Below are positions 12,414-23,132 of a stretch of 64,000 bases of DNA, one piece after another. Source of the DNA: Celoporthe dispersa. Taxonomy: Eukaryota; Ascomycota; Sordariomycetes; Diaporthales; Cryphonectriaceae. The notes beneath the pieces are model-generated. The model saw only the letters and a program-made list of their open reading frames with translations. It made no database searches and was not told the origin of the DNA. The DNA is taken from positions 62,001 to 126,000 of the forward strand of contig WAID01000018.1 of NCBI GenBank assembly GCA_016584495.1. The letters are read 5' to 3'. Position 1 is the first letter of the stretch, and each line of letters opens with the position of its first letter. The position numbers were made by a program, and so were the translations under genes.

Positions 12414-12730
12414 AGGTTGAAGGAAAGCAGCTTGTTATTGGGAGGTGTAGAATACCACGGACGATGAAGTGGAATGGTATAGAGCGAGGAGATGCTATCT
12501 AGAATGTAAACACATTTGCAGTAAGTATTCAACAGGTATTATACCGAATGTTCTGTGCTAAAGTTTTGTTTTGTAAAGTCTCTACTCAATCCCATGCACA
12601 ATGATGGTATTCTTCGAGAAGATAAAAGAAATTGGTTTATAGCAATCCATCCCCCCCCCCCCCCCCAAAAAAGGGAAGACGAAGACTAGAGACCAGGAAC
12701 GAATTCTGTTTGCCAAGTTAACTCTTACTT
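12414..12730. other. Convergent 3' spacer with poly-C tract
   Basis: Tail-to-tail spacer between the two aldolase genes. It contains a run of 16 C at 12651-12666 followed by six A. No coding potential was seen. Confidence 0.6.
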
Positions 12731-13661
12731 CTACTTATGTCTAGCTACTGCATCCTGGATTTTGGATCCTTGTAAAACGTCTGCAACAATCTTATTGTCT
12801 GTTTCAACAAGACCAGGGAGCATTGCCAAGACTTTGTCAAGCATTTCCTTGGGAATGCTCACAGCTCCCTGGTCTTCTGGATCGAGCATAATTATGTCAC
12901 CCTGAAGAATTAATGTATTAGAAGGGAAACATTCACAACATTTATTTCACAACAATTTGTTGGAAAATGACCCTCACTCACCTCTTTTATTATTGTTGCT
13001 CCAATGATGACGGGCGTGTTGATGGCATGCGCCTTGCACTCGCCCTTGGTGGCCACGATGCTCCTCGACTTGGTCCACACGGGGATGGTGATGTGGCTAC
13101 CCTGGACAAAGCTGACATCCCGCGTCCGACCGTCCAGCAGCACGCCCTTGACGCCAATCTTCTCCATACGGGCCGCCATCACACCGCCCATGCAGGCCGT
13201 GACGGCATTTATGGGCTGGCTGACGACGGCAATCGTGTTGGCGATCATCATGTCGGACCAGATGGACCCGGGGGGATGTTGCTCGCCACTGATGGCTGCT
13301 CTCCATCTTTGGGCCCTGAGTTTGGGAACGACGGGCTGTCTCTTGGAATGAAGAGGACCGTCGTGGCTGGGGCGATAACTTTCTCTTGGATATTATTTAA
13401 CGGGCCTGATACGTATTAGTTGACTCATTTTGTTTTTGTTTGAACCAAGACTAACTGGCCTCTGTCTGACGTACTGATATTGGCAAGGAAACCAGCACCG
13501 GACACCCCCAGTCCGAGCAGAGCGTCCGCAATCTGAAGTGACGAGTGCGATCCGTAAGCCTTGGACGGTTAAGTTTCCACGTCGTAGAGTGATGGAAGGG
13601 GGATGGCACAAACATCGCATGCCGTGTACTCGGCCAGTTGAGCTAGCGTGTCTGTTGTCAT
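12731..13661 (-). CDS. RraA-like / HMG-aldolase-type protein (frame broken by one base)
   Basis: Four exons (13661-13614, 13532-13475, 13384-12982, 12901-12731). The start MTTDTLAQLAEYTACD joins IADALLGLGVSGAGFLANI, as in RraA-like proteins. Later blocks are SIWSDMMIANTIAVVSQP, ACMGGVMAARM and VLLDGRTRDV (the family's G-R-x-R-D metal/substrate site), then GDIIMLDPEDQGAVSIP. Exons total 680 bases, one short of whole codons. The frame changes at a run of six G (13270-13275, plus strand), where seven would keep the expected NIPPG-SIW reading. Known relatives cleave 4-hydroxy-4-methyl-2-oxoglutarate or 4-carboxy-4-hydroxy-2-oxoadipate, or decarboxylate oxaloacetate. Probably an intact gene with a base-calling error; a recent pseudogene is the alternative. 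Confidence 0.8.
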
Positions 13662-14390
13662 CGTGTTTAGAATCCTGCGAAAACTGCCAACTAACCCTCC
13701 CACTCTTTGTCCTGTTTTTTTTTTAAACGGTTTTTTTTTTAAAAAAAACCACACAAAAAAGACCTATTGAGATTGTGATCCTTTGAAGTCGTGCTCGAGG
13801 CAAAGATATGCAACTAGATCGTGCTATGTTTTTCCACACTACCGATTTTTTTAGTCTATAGCTTCCCTTCCCGATAGTTAGAAGTTGGGGTTTTGCGGGG
13901 AGTGGCTGACCAACCGGGTTGGAAGAGTTTCTTGTAAGTACACAAGTTTCGCCGAGCGGTACAATTCTACAGAGTTATGCCGAAAAGAGATGGTCGCATG
14001 CGCCTAACGTTGAGGCACCATCTTCTTGGCTTGCCTTTTTTGCCGATGCTGATGTTGTTCTATTTAGTTTAACACGGAATTTCGCGCTCTTTGATTAGAT
14101 GGGGCGGGGGCTTGGAATTCCCCCGGTTCCTAATGTGATTCGAGAAAATCCGGGGAAGACCAGGGAAGGAAACGGAAAGAATCAATTAATACGACACGGC
14201 CTTGCTTGGGAACACAGCCAGCAAAAATGAGACCTTGCTCCAGCAGCCACACCACTTCGTAAAGAGCGTGCTACCCATCCGTCTCGTCTTTTTTTTCTTC
14301 CTTTTTTTTTAATCTGTCTTGGTCATCATCCTGTTTTCTCCCTTCCTCGCAGGAAATCAAGTATCTCTGCCCACAAAACAGACCGCCAAC
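13662..14390. promoter_or_regulatory. Divergent promoter region (RraA-like / MFS permease)
   Basis: Head-to-head spacer of about 730 bases. A T-tract/A-tract pair lies at about 13718-13750, just upstream of the RraA-like start and similar to the one before the dioxygenase gene. A CT-rich tract precedes the permease ATG (14281-14345). Confidence 0.5.
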
Positions 14391-16042
14391 ATGCACATCT
14401 TCTCTCGTGCGCCGGAGGACCGGCCGACACCTATTGAAGTTGTAAGTGAATAACAGAACTTCATGAATAAAGCGAGTGTCTCATGTCTAATTATGGCCTC
14501 TAGTACAATTGGAGAATGTACGCCTGTGCTTCTGTCATTGCTACGAGCGTCCTCGGCTTCGGCTATGACACGTCCTTCATCGGCACCAGCATCGCCCTGG
14601 ACAGCTTCGAGTCCGACTTTGGCCTGGACAAGATGTCCGAGAAGGAGAAGATCGACACCACAGGCAACTTGACCAGTCTGTACTCTGTCGGTGGCTTCTT
14701 TGGTGCCATCTTCATGTTTTACACACTCGAAATCTACGGTCGCCGCGCCACTCTGGTCATCTCTGAGCTGCTCTTTGTTATTGGAGCCATCTGCAGCACA
14801 GTCGCCAACGGGAACCTGGGTGCCATGTATGCTGGTCGCATTATCAGTGGTATCGGCATCGGCGGCTCTGTTGCCGTGGCACCAACATATATCTCCGAGC
14901 TGTCCCCTCCCGCCATCCGCGGCCGTATGACGGGTCTCTTCGAAACGGCCTACCAGGGCGGTTCCCTCATCGGCTTCTGGATGGCGTATGGCATTACCAA
15001 GCACATTGACCCTAAGAGGTCTGTGGCCTGGCGCATCCCGTTCGCTGTGCAGCTGATCCCTGCCGGAATTGTTCTCTGCTGCCTGCCCCTGATCAGAGAG
15101 TCGCCCGTTTGGCTGCTGAAGAAGGGCCGCGACGACGACGCGATCAAGGTCCTGTCCTACATCCGCAAGCTTCCCAAGTCGCACATCTACATCCAGGAAG
15201 ATGTGAATTTCATCAAGGCTGAGCTTGAGCTTGAATTTTCTCTGTCTAGAGAGGGTAGCGACAATGCCAACTTTTTGCGTTATCTCCGCAACTCCTTCAG
15301 GGAGGCCTGCGTCAAGGGTGTCCGCAACCGATTTGCTCTCGTCGCCATGCTGTGTATGCTTCAGCCCTGGTGCGGTGCCGTCGCCATCAACTACTACTCC
15401 ACGTCCATCTTCACCTCTATTGGCCTCTACCAGACCAAATTGTGGACCGGAATCTATGGTGTGATTAAATCCGGCGCGGCCATCATCTTCTTCACCTTTT
15501 TGATCGACAAGACTGGTCGGAAGTGGCCCTGGATCGTGTCGTGCATTGGCTGCTGCCTGTGCATGTTCTACTTTGCGGGATACATTGCCAAGGTGCACCC
15601 AACTGTCGGTGTCCCGCAGACCCCCTCGGAGGAAGCTGCTGGCAAGGGCGCAGCTGCCATGATGATGCTGTTTGGCTTCATGTGGTCGTTTGGCGCCAAT
15701 GGTCTCCCGCTGGTCATTGCCTCGGAGGTGTTTCCGCCCAGTCTACGGAGTATCGGCGGTCCATTTGCCTCTCTCAACGTTTGGCTATGGTCTTTTGTTA
15801 CCACCAAGACCACGCCATACATGTTTGATGCCATGGGATACGGAATCTATATTTTCTTCGGCGGCATTCTGATCATCGCAGGCATGTATGCCTACTTCTA
15901 CGTCCACGAGACCAGGGGTCTTCGCATTGATCAAATGGACGACATCTTCGGTGGTGTGGGTGGCCAGCACGTCGACTACGAAAAGGAGATTGCCTTTTCC
16001 AAGCATGTTGAGGTGGCTGAGATGGCCATTTCCGACAAATAA
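14391..16042 (+). CDS. MFS sugar/quinate-type permease
   Basis: Two exons (14391-14441, 14504-16042) give 529 residues with about 12 membrane segments. Sugar-porter motifs are present: GYDTSFIGTS in helix 1, YGRRATLVI after helix 2, GRIISGIGIGG, the helix 6 end RESPVWLLKKGRDDDA, DKTGRKWPW, and the C-terminal HETRGLRIDQMDDIF (a PETKG-like ending). The FAVQLIPAG stretch resembles quinate permeases and their relatives. Located in the plasma membrane. Next to a dehydrogenase, dioxygenase, hydrolase and two aldolases it most likely imports their substrate, perhaps a sugar acid, polyol or cyclic hydroxy acid (inference). Confidence 0.88.
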
Positions 16043-17829
16043 ATCCGTGCACAGTATTGGTCATGGATTAGCAGCTGCAGTGGGAGTGGCTTGACTACAG
16101 CGCTTTGATATAGTAGGAATGGATGCAAAGCAGGAGGATGGCAAAACATTACAGCAATGTGGATGTATTAGATTTTCCTGACTTGTAAAGTGATGTAGAC
16201 AAGGCATTAGTTCTCAAGATTGACCAACTTATGCACACATACATCATGGAGGACAAGTTTAAAAACAATGATCAACTACTCTATTCTCTAATACCTCTCC
16301 TGTCGTTTCTGTGTCATGATTCTGTAGCTCGGTTCCAGAATGCGTCTTTCAATAGACTTGCGACTTGCAATCCATGGTTGCATGCATTGTTGTTCCAGGA
16401 TTCATTTCCAAAAGAGTCAAGCTTGCTTGATCGCGGCGCTGGAGGAATCAGCGAGCTTCTCCATTTGTTTTCCAGCAAACATTGAATAGACAAGGCCGGC
16501 TCAACTGCTAATTATTACAGGATGCGACATTGCATAGTATGGGGGATTGCATCCAATTATTGTCCTGTATATACAGAGGACTTGCCTAAGAGTAGGCCTA
16601 AAAAAAGGAATCTTGGACCTGCTCTAGTCTACACTGTTACCCAGGACCTGTCTGCCCATACGCACTAGCTTTCCTCGCCCATTACCTTTATCCCTCCCGA
16701 AATGAATGCCTATAGTGGACACCTGTTTTCAAGGGCTGCTATATAAATCGACATTTTAATTTAATGCCTTTATAGTAATTAGGCATGATTATACAGAATA
16801 AGCTAGTAGTATTATATAAATCCACTCAGCAAAAAACACTATATTACAGCTCGTTTGAAAAGGTAATCCACCACCAAAACCACAGCCAAAGCTCCTGCTT
16901 GGCTCACACTTAACAAGCACAATATCCTTCTCGACCTCACGGACGGCACAACCACTTGAAACGGGACTCTTGAGGTCGAATAGAGCGGAGAAGTAAATAA
17001 ATATATGTATATATAAGTATATTGAGTGTGGCTAATCAGGAGTGCTGGAAAAGGTGGGCTGATGCGGAAGACACACATAGGGGTCCTGCAAATGGTAGGA
17101 AGGAACGATGGATTGTTCAACTATTGCTAGGTGCCAAAGGCGTTGCTATATACTGAGGCCTGGGTGGCACTAGTCCTAATCGGGATAGCAACACCGTGAC
17201 TCACCAGCTGAATGGGCGCGGGTCAGTAAATGGCCAGCCTATCTGTGAATAGCCTCATTTACCTGAGGCCTTGGGTCCACAGTAAATGGGACCCCCCAAG
17301 GCCTCTACCACAGCTAAAAACAAAAGCATCTAACTTACTATATTTCTTATTTTGGACTTACACTATTGATACTCCCTGTTATTAACATAAACCCAATTGA
17401 TATTTAACAATCTTCAGATTACTGCAGTGCTTATCACAACAACTTTATCAACTTGATATAAGTTCAAGAATCCCTTCTAAGAAAACTTATTTCAGGGGGA
17501 TCTTCAACAGATATTGCGCTATTGTAGCTTATTCACAGAGACATCCTTTGGCATTCCCCAATATCTGACATAGAAAGTCATACAGAAGCTTTCATTGAAT
17601 AAGGCAGTCTCTTTCAATAGTGCACAATAATAAAAGTACAACAGTCAAGAATATATTTGGAGCAATTTGAAGCAACTATGAATCAACACACAAAATCTTC
17701 TAGAGACAGTTCCAAATAACAGGTTCAAAAGCTCAAGAGATAAGCTTTATAAATATAAACTATGGAATCCTGCATTTTCCCTTCAATAAGCTTCTTTAGC
17801 TTATAAAATCGTTGTCGAAAGACTCTCCT
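16043..17829. other. Gene-poor AT-rich spacer between the catabolic and RiPP-like regions
   Basis: No supported gene. An imperfect inverted repeat (GAGGCCTTGG...CCAAGGCCTC) lies at about 17272-17314. The rest is low-complexity AT-rich DNA. It forms a natural boundary between the two clusters. Confidence 0.5.
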
Positions 17830-18329
17830 CTAAATGAGACTGAGAGGATCAATATCGGCTGACAAGCGAGCCTTGATGATCTCATGAGGGCGGGACGTCG
17901 TCAGTGGACTGACGGGCCTTGATGATCTCATGGGGCGGGACGTCGTCAGTGGACTGACGGGCCTTGATGATCTCATGGGGCGGGACGTCGTCAGTGGACT
18001 GACGAGCCTTGATGATCTCATGAGGCGGGACATCGTCGGTGGATTGGCGGGCCTTGATGATCTCATGAGGCGGGACGTCGTCGGTGGATTGGCGGGCCTT
18101 GATGATCTCATGAGGTGGGACGTCGTCGGTGGATTGGCGGGCCTTGATGATCTCATGAGGGTGGGACGTCGTCAGTGGACTGACGAGCCTTGATGATCTC
18201 ATGAGGCGGGACGTCGTCGGTGGACTGGCGGGCCGTGATGGGAACAATCATGTCCAGCTTGGCAGGAGCCGCTGCAGCAAGGAGGCCCGTAGCTAGGAGC
18301 CACGCAGCAATGAAACGCGTAGAATACAT
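17830..18329 (-). CDS. Secreted tandem-repeat peptide, candidate RiPP precursor
   Basis: From the ATG at 18329-18327 the product starts with a clear signal peptide (MYSTRFIAAWLLATGLLAAA, then APAKLDM). It then reads into repeats of ARQSTDDVPPHEIIK. The initial frame holds two repeats and stops at 18153-18155. The next six repeats are in the +1 frame (stop at 17882) and a degenerate ninth unit plus tail in the third frame (stop at 17830). The changes come from single extra bases in repeats 2 and 8. Differences between copies are synonymous, so this reading frame is the selected one. Signal peptide plus identical repeats beside UstYa-family genes matches fungal dikaritin precursors cut by secretory proteases. 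Odd points: no Tyr, Phe or Trp in the repeat, and K-A-R instead of a K-R Kex2 site. A repetitive secreted or cell-wall protein is the alternative. Confidence 0.65.
17872..18233 (-). repeat. Coding minisatellite, eight 45-base units
   Basis: Eight head-to-tail copies of a 45-base unit, each encoding the 15 residues ARQSTDDVPPHEIIK on the minus strand. Copies differ at third positions (GCT/GCC, CGC/CGT, CAG/CAA, ACC/ACT, GAC/GAT, CCG/CCA, CCT/CCC). Units 2 and 8 each carry one extra base at the same place, giving CCCTCATGA, which is a stop. Confidence 0.95.
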
Positions 18330-19102
18330 GTTGAAAATGTGTTAGAATGATGGACAATTTGCTGTGAGACAAGAGTGCTGCAATATGAACTGCATTCATA
18401 ACAGTTGTAGCCTTCGAGCGGTGCACCCACACTTATATCTCTGTTCAAAGAACTCCTTAGTCGCCAAATTTCATGGACATAAATAAATGACTAACGGACA
18501 TATATCCGAAGCACATATTTGAGATTCCGCCGCTTAGCTTTTACCAACTCATGAGTATTGCTGTCCAAATTCCCGAGATGGCAGTCCTGAGTTATCTGAG
18601 TTATTAAACGGAAGCAGGACCGAGCTTGTAAAAGATAGGAGAATCCTTGAGACTACGGCCGGGCTCCCTACATGCCTCGAAGGTGAAGGTGAAGGCTAAG
18701 CTTCAACTGGCGAAATGAGGCTGAAACCAAATGTCGACGGACCCTTGTACCACTAAGCAAGGCCACCCATGCGAGATGTCCAAATGTTCGAAGGATTGCG
18801 GTCCGAGATCTGTTCGGAAAAGAAACGGTATTCGAAGTCCGTCGGGAATGGATCGTCAACAGCTAGAGTATCTTATCTAGTTTGAAAAGCGAGCAATGTC
18901 TTTCTAGTATTGTATGTTCTATAGTCGACATTCTATATTGACGTCCTTTTTCTTGCACACGCGCGCTTTCTCTCTTTCCAGAGCCCTGGATTCCCGTAAC
19001 GATTCTATTCGCATCACACTTTATTTTCCACTTTCTTCTCTCTGGCCCAGACTCGACCGACTCCCCACTTTTCTCTTGAGCTTTATCTCATTGACAGTCC
19101 CG
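18330..19102. promoter_or_regulatory. Divergent promoter of precursor and UstYa-like gene 1
   Basis: Head-to-head spacer of 773 bases between the precursor (minus) and the first DUF3328 gene (plus). It contains the CGG-N8-CCG element at 18609-18622 and a TATA-like stretch near 18433. Co-regulation of the two genes is inferred. Confidence 0.55.
18609..18622. promoter_or_regulatory. CGG-N8-CCG inverted element
   Basis: Reads CGGAAGCAGGACCG. Inverted CGG half-sites with fixed spacing are the usual target of dimeric Zn2Cys6 regulators. The same layout recurs at 20852, 24681 and 29069. Confidence 0.5.
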
Positions 19103-19834
19103 ATGGCTAATTTGCGACCTGCCGTGGAAAATGAATCCAACTATAAATTGCTGTCGGATGACCCTGAGGACGAGTTGCCAACCAGCAGTCATCGAAAAAG
19201 TTTCTCTGGACGCGATTTGAAGAAAACCTGGATCGTTGCAATGTCCATCACGATTTGTCTATTGGTCTTGATAGACGGTTTCTGGGTGGTAACTCGGTTT
19301 ATCGCAGCAAAAAGTCCGACCGAATTGGACTTGAGTGTGATGAGAAATCCTTGTGGACAAACTCCTGCTGAAGCTGAAGCTCGCGGATGCAAGTGGGATG
19401 TGTTGTCCTTCGCTTGGCTGCCAGATGAGTGCATGGACGAAGAGTTGACAGCCCAATTTCGAGCAGCGGGCCCATGGAAGTACTACGGGGATGCAAACAA
19501 GACGATCGAAGTCAGCGAGGCCGAATTTGGACAAGATCTAGCACCAGTTTGGCTGACAAATCAGCTGCACATAGCACACTGCGCGTTCAGTTGGATGAAG
19601 TTTCACCGAGCTCTTGTTGGGAAACGGATGGTCCATTCACAGATGCCGCTACCGCACACAGAGCATTGCTCCCACGTTCTGAGGACGTCCGAGGACTTGG
19701 AGGCGATGCGGACTATAGCTGTGATTCAATACCCCGACTGCGGCTACTTTACAACTACCTTTCCCGGCGTCACATACCCAGAGAACGCTCATAAGCCCCA
19801 AAGGCCGCAAATTGCACCGCCACCTGCCACTTGA
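19103..19834 (+). CDS. UstYa-like DUF3328 protein 1
   Basis: A single exon of 243 residues from the ATG at 19103; the frame is open further upstream but that part looks like leader. A cytosolic acidic N-terminus is followed by one membrane segment (about residues 49-72). A luminal domain follows with CGQTPAEAEARGCKWDVLSFAWLPDEC and paired HxxHC motifs: HIAHC near residue 156 and HTEHC near 185. This pair defines the UstYa family, whose members catalyse oxidative or cyclising steps on ribosomal peptides such as ustiloxin and on some cyclic peptides. It is divergent from the repeat-peptide gene, which suggests it modifies that peptide in the secretory pathway (inference). Confidence 0.85.
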   Translation: MANLRPAVENESNYKLLSDDPEDELPTSSHRKSFSGRDLKKTWIVAMSITICLLVLIDGFWVVTRFIAAKSPTELDLSVMRNPCGQTPAEAEARGCKWDVLSFAWLPDECMDEELTAQFRAAGPWKYYGDANKTIEVSEAEFGQDLAPVWLTNQLHIAHCAFSWMKFHRALVGKRMVHSQMPLPHTEHCSHVLRTSEDLEAMRTIAVIQYPDCGYFTTTFPGVTYPENAHKPQRPQIAPPPAT

Positions 19835-21222
19835 GTACACGGAGTTATCTGTACAACCCACAGGGAGCGATGGAGACGAGAAATTTGCTGATATAGCTGA
19901 TGTTTTCTCCCCTCCCCCCCTCCCCCAAAAAATCAAAAACCCTTTCATCTCGGCGATCTTGCATTCCTATTTTGCTCCGACCAAGCCTAGTTTTATGACT
20001 CAACATGCTGGTCACCAAACAAGTCACACGGAACTTCTTACGGCCCAGGACTGAAGAGCCGGATATATAACCTCACTCTCACTACCAGTAGATAGATCAT
20101 GATACATAGCTCTTCAGTTGTCAATCTAAGTATTCATTTGGCACACAATTGAATAAGCTATACCAGGCAGTGAATACTTGTATCCAGACTTCATCATTAT
20201 AGTTCCGTAATTAAGGCCCGTACTTAGAACCGCTCTTGCAAGCAGAAACCTCATGTGTACTTTGGATTCTCCGAGTTACTGCAGTGTCCATTACACCTAG
20301 TAGCCGGTTAGGTCTATCTGTGTTGAAGGGGTGGCTGGAATTACTGAGTTGAGTGGGTTTTGAGATATCTTTTTGCTAATTTGAATCTGTCCTCTGACGA
20401 AGCAATGGATTTAGAGTTTCCACCAAATTTGATTCGGAAGCTTATCTTGCAAACGCAATCACGCCTGTGAAACCCACTTTCTAATTATGAAAATTTCACG
20501 ATATTTCAAGCACGCGAAAATTGGATGGATAAAATTAACACTTTGGCCTCAGGAAGCATAGTTTGTAAGACGCAACGTCCCTTAGTTGCTAGTAATCGTT
20601 TATTAGACTTGCAAATAGACAATTAACGATTCCTTAGCATAATGTATGCTTGGGATGGTGACACTAATGATGACAACCTCCTAGAGGGCGTTGAAGAAGA
20701 TGCTTGTCATTGAAATCTATGTAGCTCGGAGTCGGAACTAGACCCAGGTAGAAACCTAGGTGATAATTTAGCCCCGAGTCAGACCTTCGCAGGGATTCCA
20801 ATGCTTGAATCCACTTTTGGCACCTCATCCCTGATCATTCCGATTATGCTTCGGTATACAATCCGAACCATACGAGCCCTAAGGCTGCCGACTAGACCAT
20901 GGACGAGCAAGCACAACAACCTGCGAAGCAGTCAGCACCTATCGGAGCGTATTGCATATCTATCAGGTGACTTATAACTTCCATTTGGAGCTCTGATATC
21001 ACCAAGTTCAAACGTTAGGATCCGTTTCCTCTATTGATCAGAGAACTAAGAATTGAACAACTTCGCAGATATCGATAACCCCGTCGTCGGAAAATATCTT
21101 GGCATTGGGTTTTCCACTTGCTTAGACTGCAGACTCAGCTATTGGAGACCGCTGTCCAAAAGTTCGCATCATAACACCACTTGACAATTGCATTCATCCT
21201 AGGTTCGTCAAAATTCGACGGA
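19835..21222. other. AT-rich spacer and promoter of the MFS gene
   Basis: No supported gene in about 1.4 kb. It contains the CGG-N8-CCG element at 20852-20865, about 360 bases before the transporter ATG. Confidence 0.5.
20852..20865. promoter_or_regulatory. CGG-N8-CCG inverted element
   Basis: Reads CGGTATACAATCCG, upstream of the sucrose-transporter-like gene. Same spacing as the other three elements in the cluster. Confidence 0.5.
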
Positions 21223-23132
21223 ATGGCTGGCTACGATTCTTTATCAGAATTCGACGGGTTGATGGACGACCACGTGGATGAGGGATATGATACCGAGACG
21301 GCGCGAGACTGGCCAGCTTCAGCAAATAGGCGTGGGACTCAGTCTGACTTCAACTTGAACGCCGAGAAGACTTGGCCTGCGACCCCTCACAGCCGCCTTT
21401 GCCAGTTTCACTCGATATCCTGGCCGAATATCTCTGTTGAGTTGTCACGCATCATTATACTCACAATCAGTCTTTTTGGGTATGTCTGCTTTGATCTCTA
21501 AATTCTTTCTAATGTCAGGAATCTAATGTGACCCCAGTCTACAGACCGCTTTCTGTTTACAATTTGCCTTGGGCACAGTATGTGCCTCAATCAAAATCAC
21601 CAGTCTTATCACTAACTTGGGTTCCTTCCAGGATTATCTTTTACTACTCGGTTTCAGCTCCACCACTGTAAACGTCATATGGCTCATACCACCAATATGT
21701 GGCTGCGTCATCCAGCCTCTGCTTGGTGCGCTGAGCGACACATGTGCTTCGCGGTGGGGAAGAAGGCGTCCGTTTGTAGCCCTGGGTGGACTTGGGCTAT
21801 CGTGTTCTCTGTTTTGCTTACCGTGGGTAAGCGATATCGCTGCATTGCTAGACACCTCTTGTGGAGGCAACGCCAGCGTATGTTCAACGGCTCGGGTATT
21901 CGGTATCTTGTGCATTTTCTCGATCAACGTATCAGCTCAAGCTGTGCAGGTCGGAGCACGTGCTCTGGTTGTTGAGCAATTTCCAGCTACTGAGCAAATG
22001 CGTGTGAACTCATGGGCAAGCCGCATGATTAACATTGCTAATATTTGCTCTTATTTTTTATATTCCGCTGACTTCACCTGGTTGCTCCCTGGACTTCATG
22101 TGTCTCGACTCAAGGTAATCACGGCTGCTTCCTCAGTCTGGGTTGTCACTACAGTGGGAATTACATGTTTAGGAACCACAGAGAAGCAAGTGATAAAGCA
22201 TACCTCGACACCTCGGAGAGTACACTTAGATCAGATGGTCTCTCGAGCCAAGCAGTTGTCTTCACTGTTCTCCCCGATGATCTGGAAGATCCAGAGCGTA
22301 CAGGCCTTTTCCTGGTTTGCATGGTTTCCCTATATGTTATATATAAGCAGGTACGAATCCACCTGAATCCGGAGAAAGAAGACTACTAAATATTTGTGTA
22401 GCTATGTGGAGAGCTTTGGTACGCAGTATGATTCTTTCAGGTACTGTTCAAAGCTGATCAGGAGCAGACATTCAAGAATTGCACCAAGGAGCTGCGACAG
22501 CAGACCTTGATGTCTTGTCAAGTGAACGTATTGGAGACTCTTCCCAACTCCATGGCTCGTGTGCGCTATTCTATCAATCTGTCGTCTCACTATTGACGAG
22601 TATCTTCCTCCCATTGTTGTTTCAACACTTCTCCACCAAGATCGATCGAATTTATCAGATACCGTTTGAAGAATCCTCCCCTTCGGAAAGAGTTGTCTCT
22701 CCATGGTTAAGTCATCGAAATATTTGGATTGCGTCCCAGCTACTGTACTCTCTCAGCATGCTTGGAATATTATTTGCCAAATCGGCAGCAACAGTAACTG
22801 TTCTTGTTGGCTTGACAGGAATCAGCTCCGCTGTGAATCAGTGGATTCCTTTTGTCCTTCTCAACATGGAGACCTTGAGCATTGGAGTATCAGGATCGGA
22901 AAACCCTGGTATTGTGGGAACTATTCAAGGCGTGAACAATATCTCCATTGCCACACCTCAGATCCTTGCCATCAGCCTCAGCACCCTCATATTCTGGTAT
23001 ACGGGCCAGGAAATTGTGGCCACACCGGTTGTTGGAATACAATGGGTATTTCGGGGAAGCTGTCTCATGTCACTTATAGCAGCTGGTATTGCATCCAGGC
23101 TTAGCATAATTTCCGAGAGACTGCTAGGTTGA
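21223..23132 (+). CDS. Sucrose/alpha-glucoside transporter-like MFS protein
   Basis: Five exons (21223-21479, 21538-21577, 21632-22350, 22402-22418, 22462-23132) join in frame to 567 residues. One exon is only 17 bases. An acidic cytosolic N-terminus (MAGYDSLSEFDG) precedes ISVELSRIIILTISLFGLQTAFCLQFA and then QPLLGALSDTCASRWGRRRPFVALGG. These are signatures of the glycoside/sucrose:H+ symporter group (GPH, Sut1-like). The C-terminal half carries SSAVNQWIPFVLLNME. In its family it would import a disaccharide. Inside the UstYa cluster it could instead export or traffic the product, but the sequence does not show this. Confidence 0.85.

Noticed and set aside
14357..15598. Long minus-strand open frame of 413 codons
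   Set aside because: It is antisense to the MFS permease, has no domain, and reflects the codon bias of the real gene.
17930..18193. Plus-strand repeat protein (unit GRDVVSGLTGLDDLM)
   Set aside because: It lacks a signal peptide and a proper start. Variation between units is synonymous in the minus-strand frame but changes residues here.
17872..18233. Regular 45-base repeats considered as a CRISPR-like array or simple minisatellite
   Set aside because: There are no spacers between units, the genome is eukaryotic, and synonymous-only variation shows coding function.
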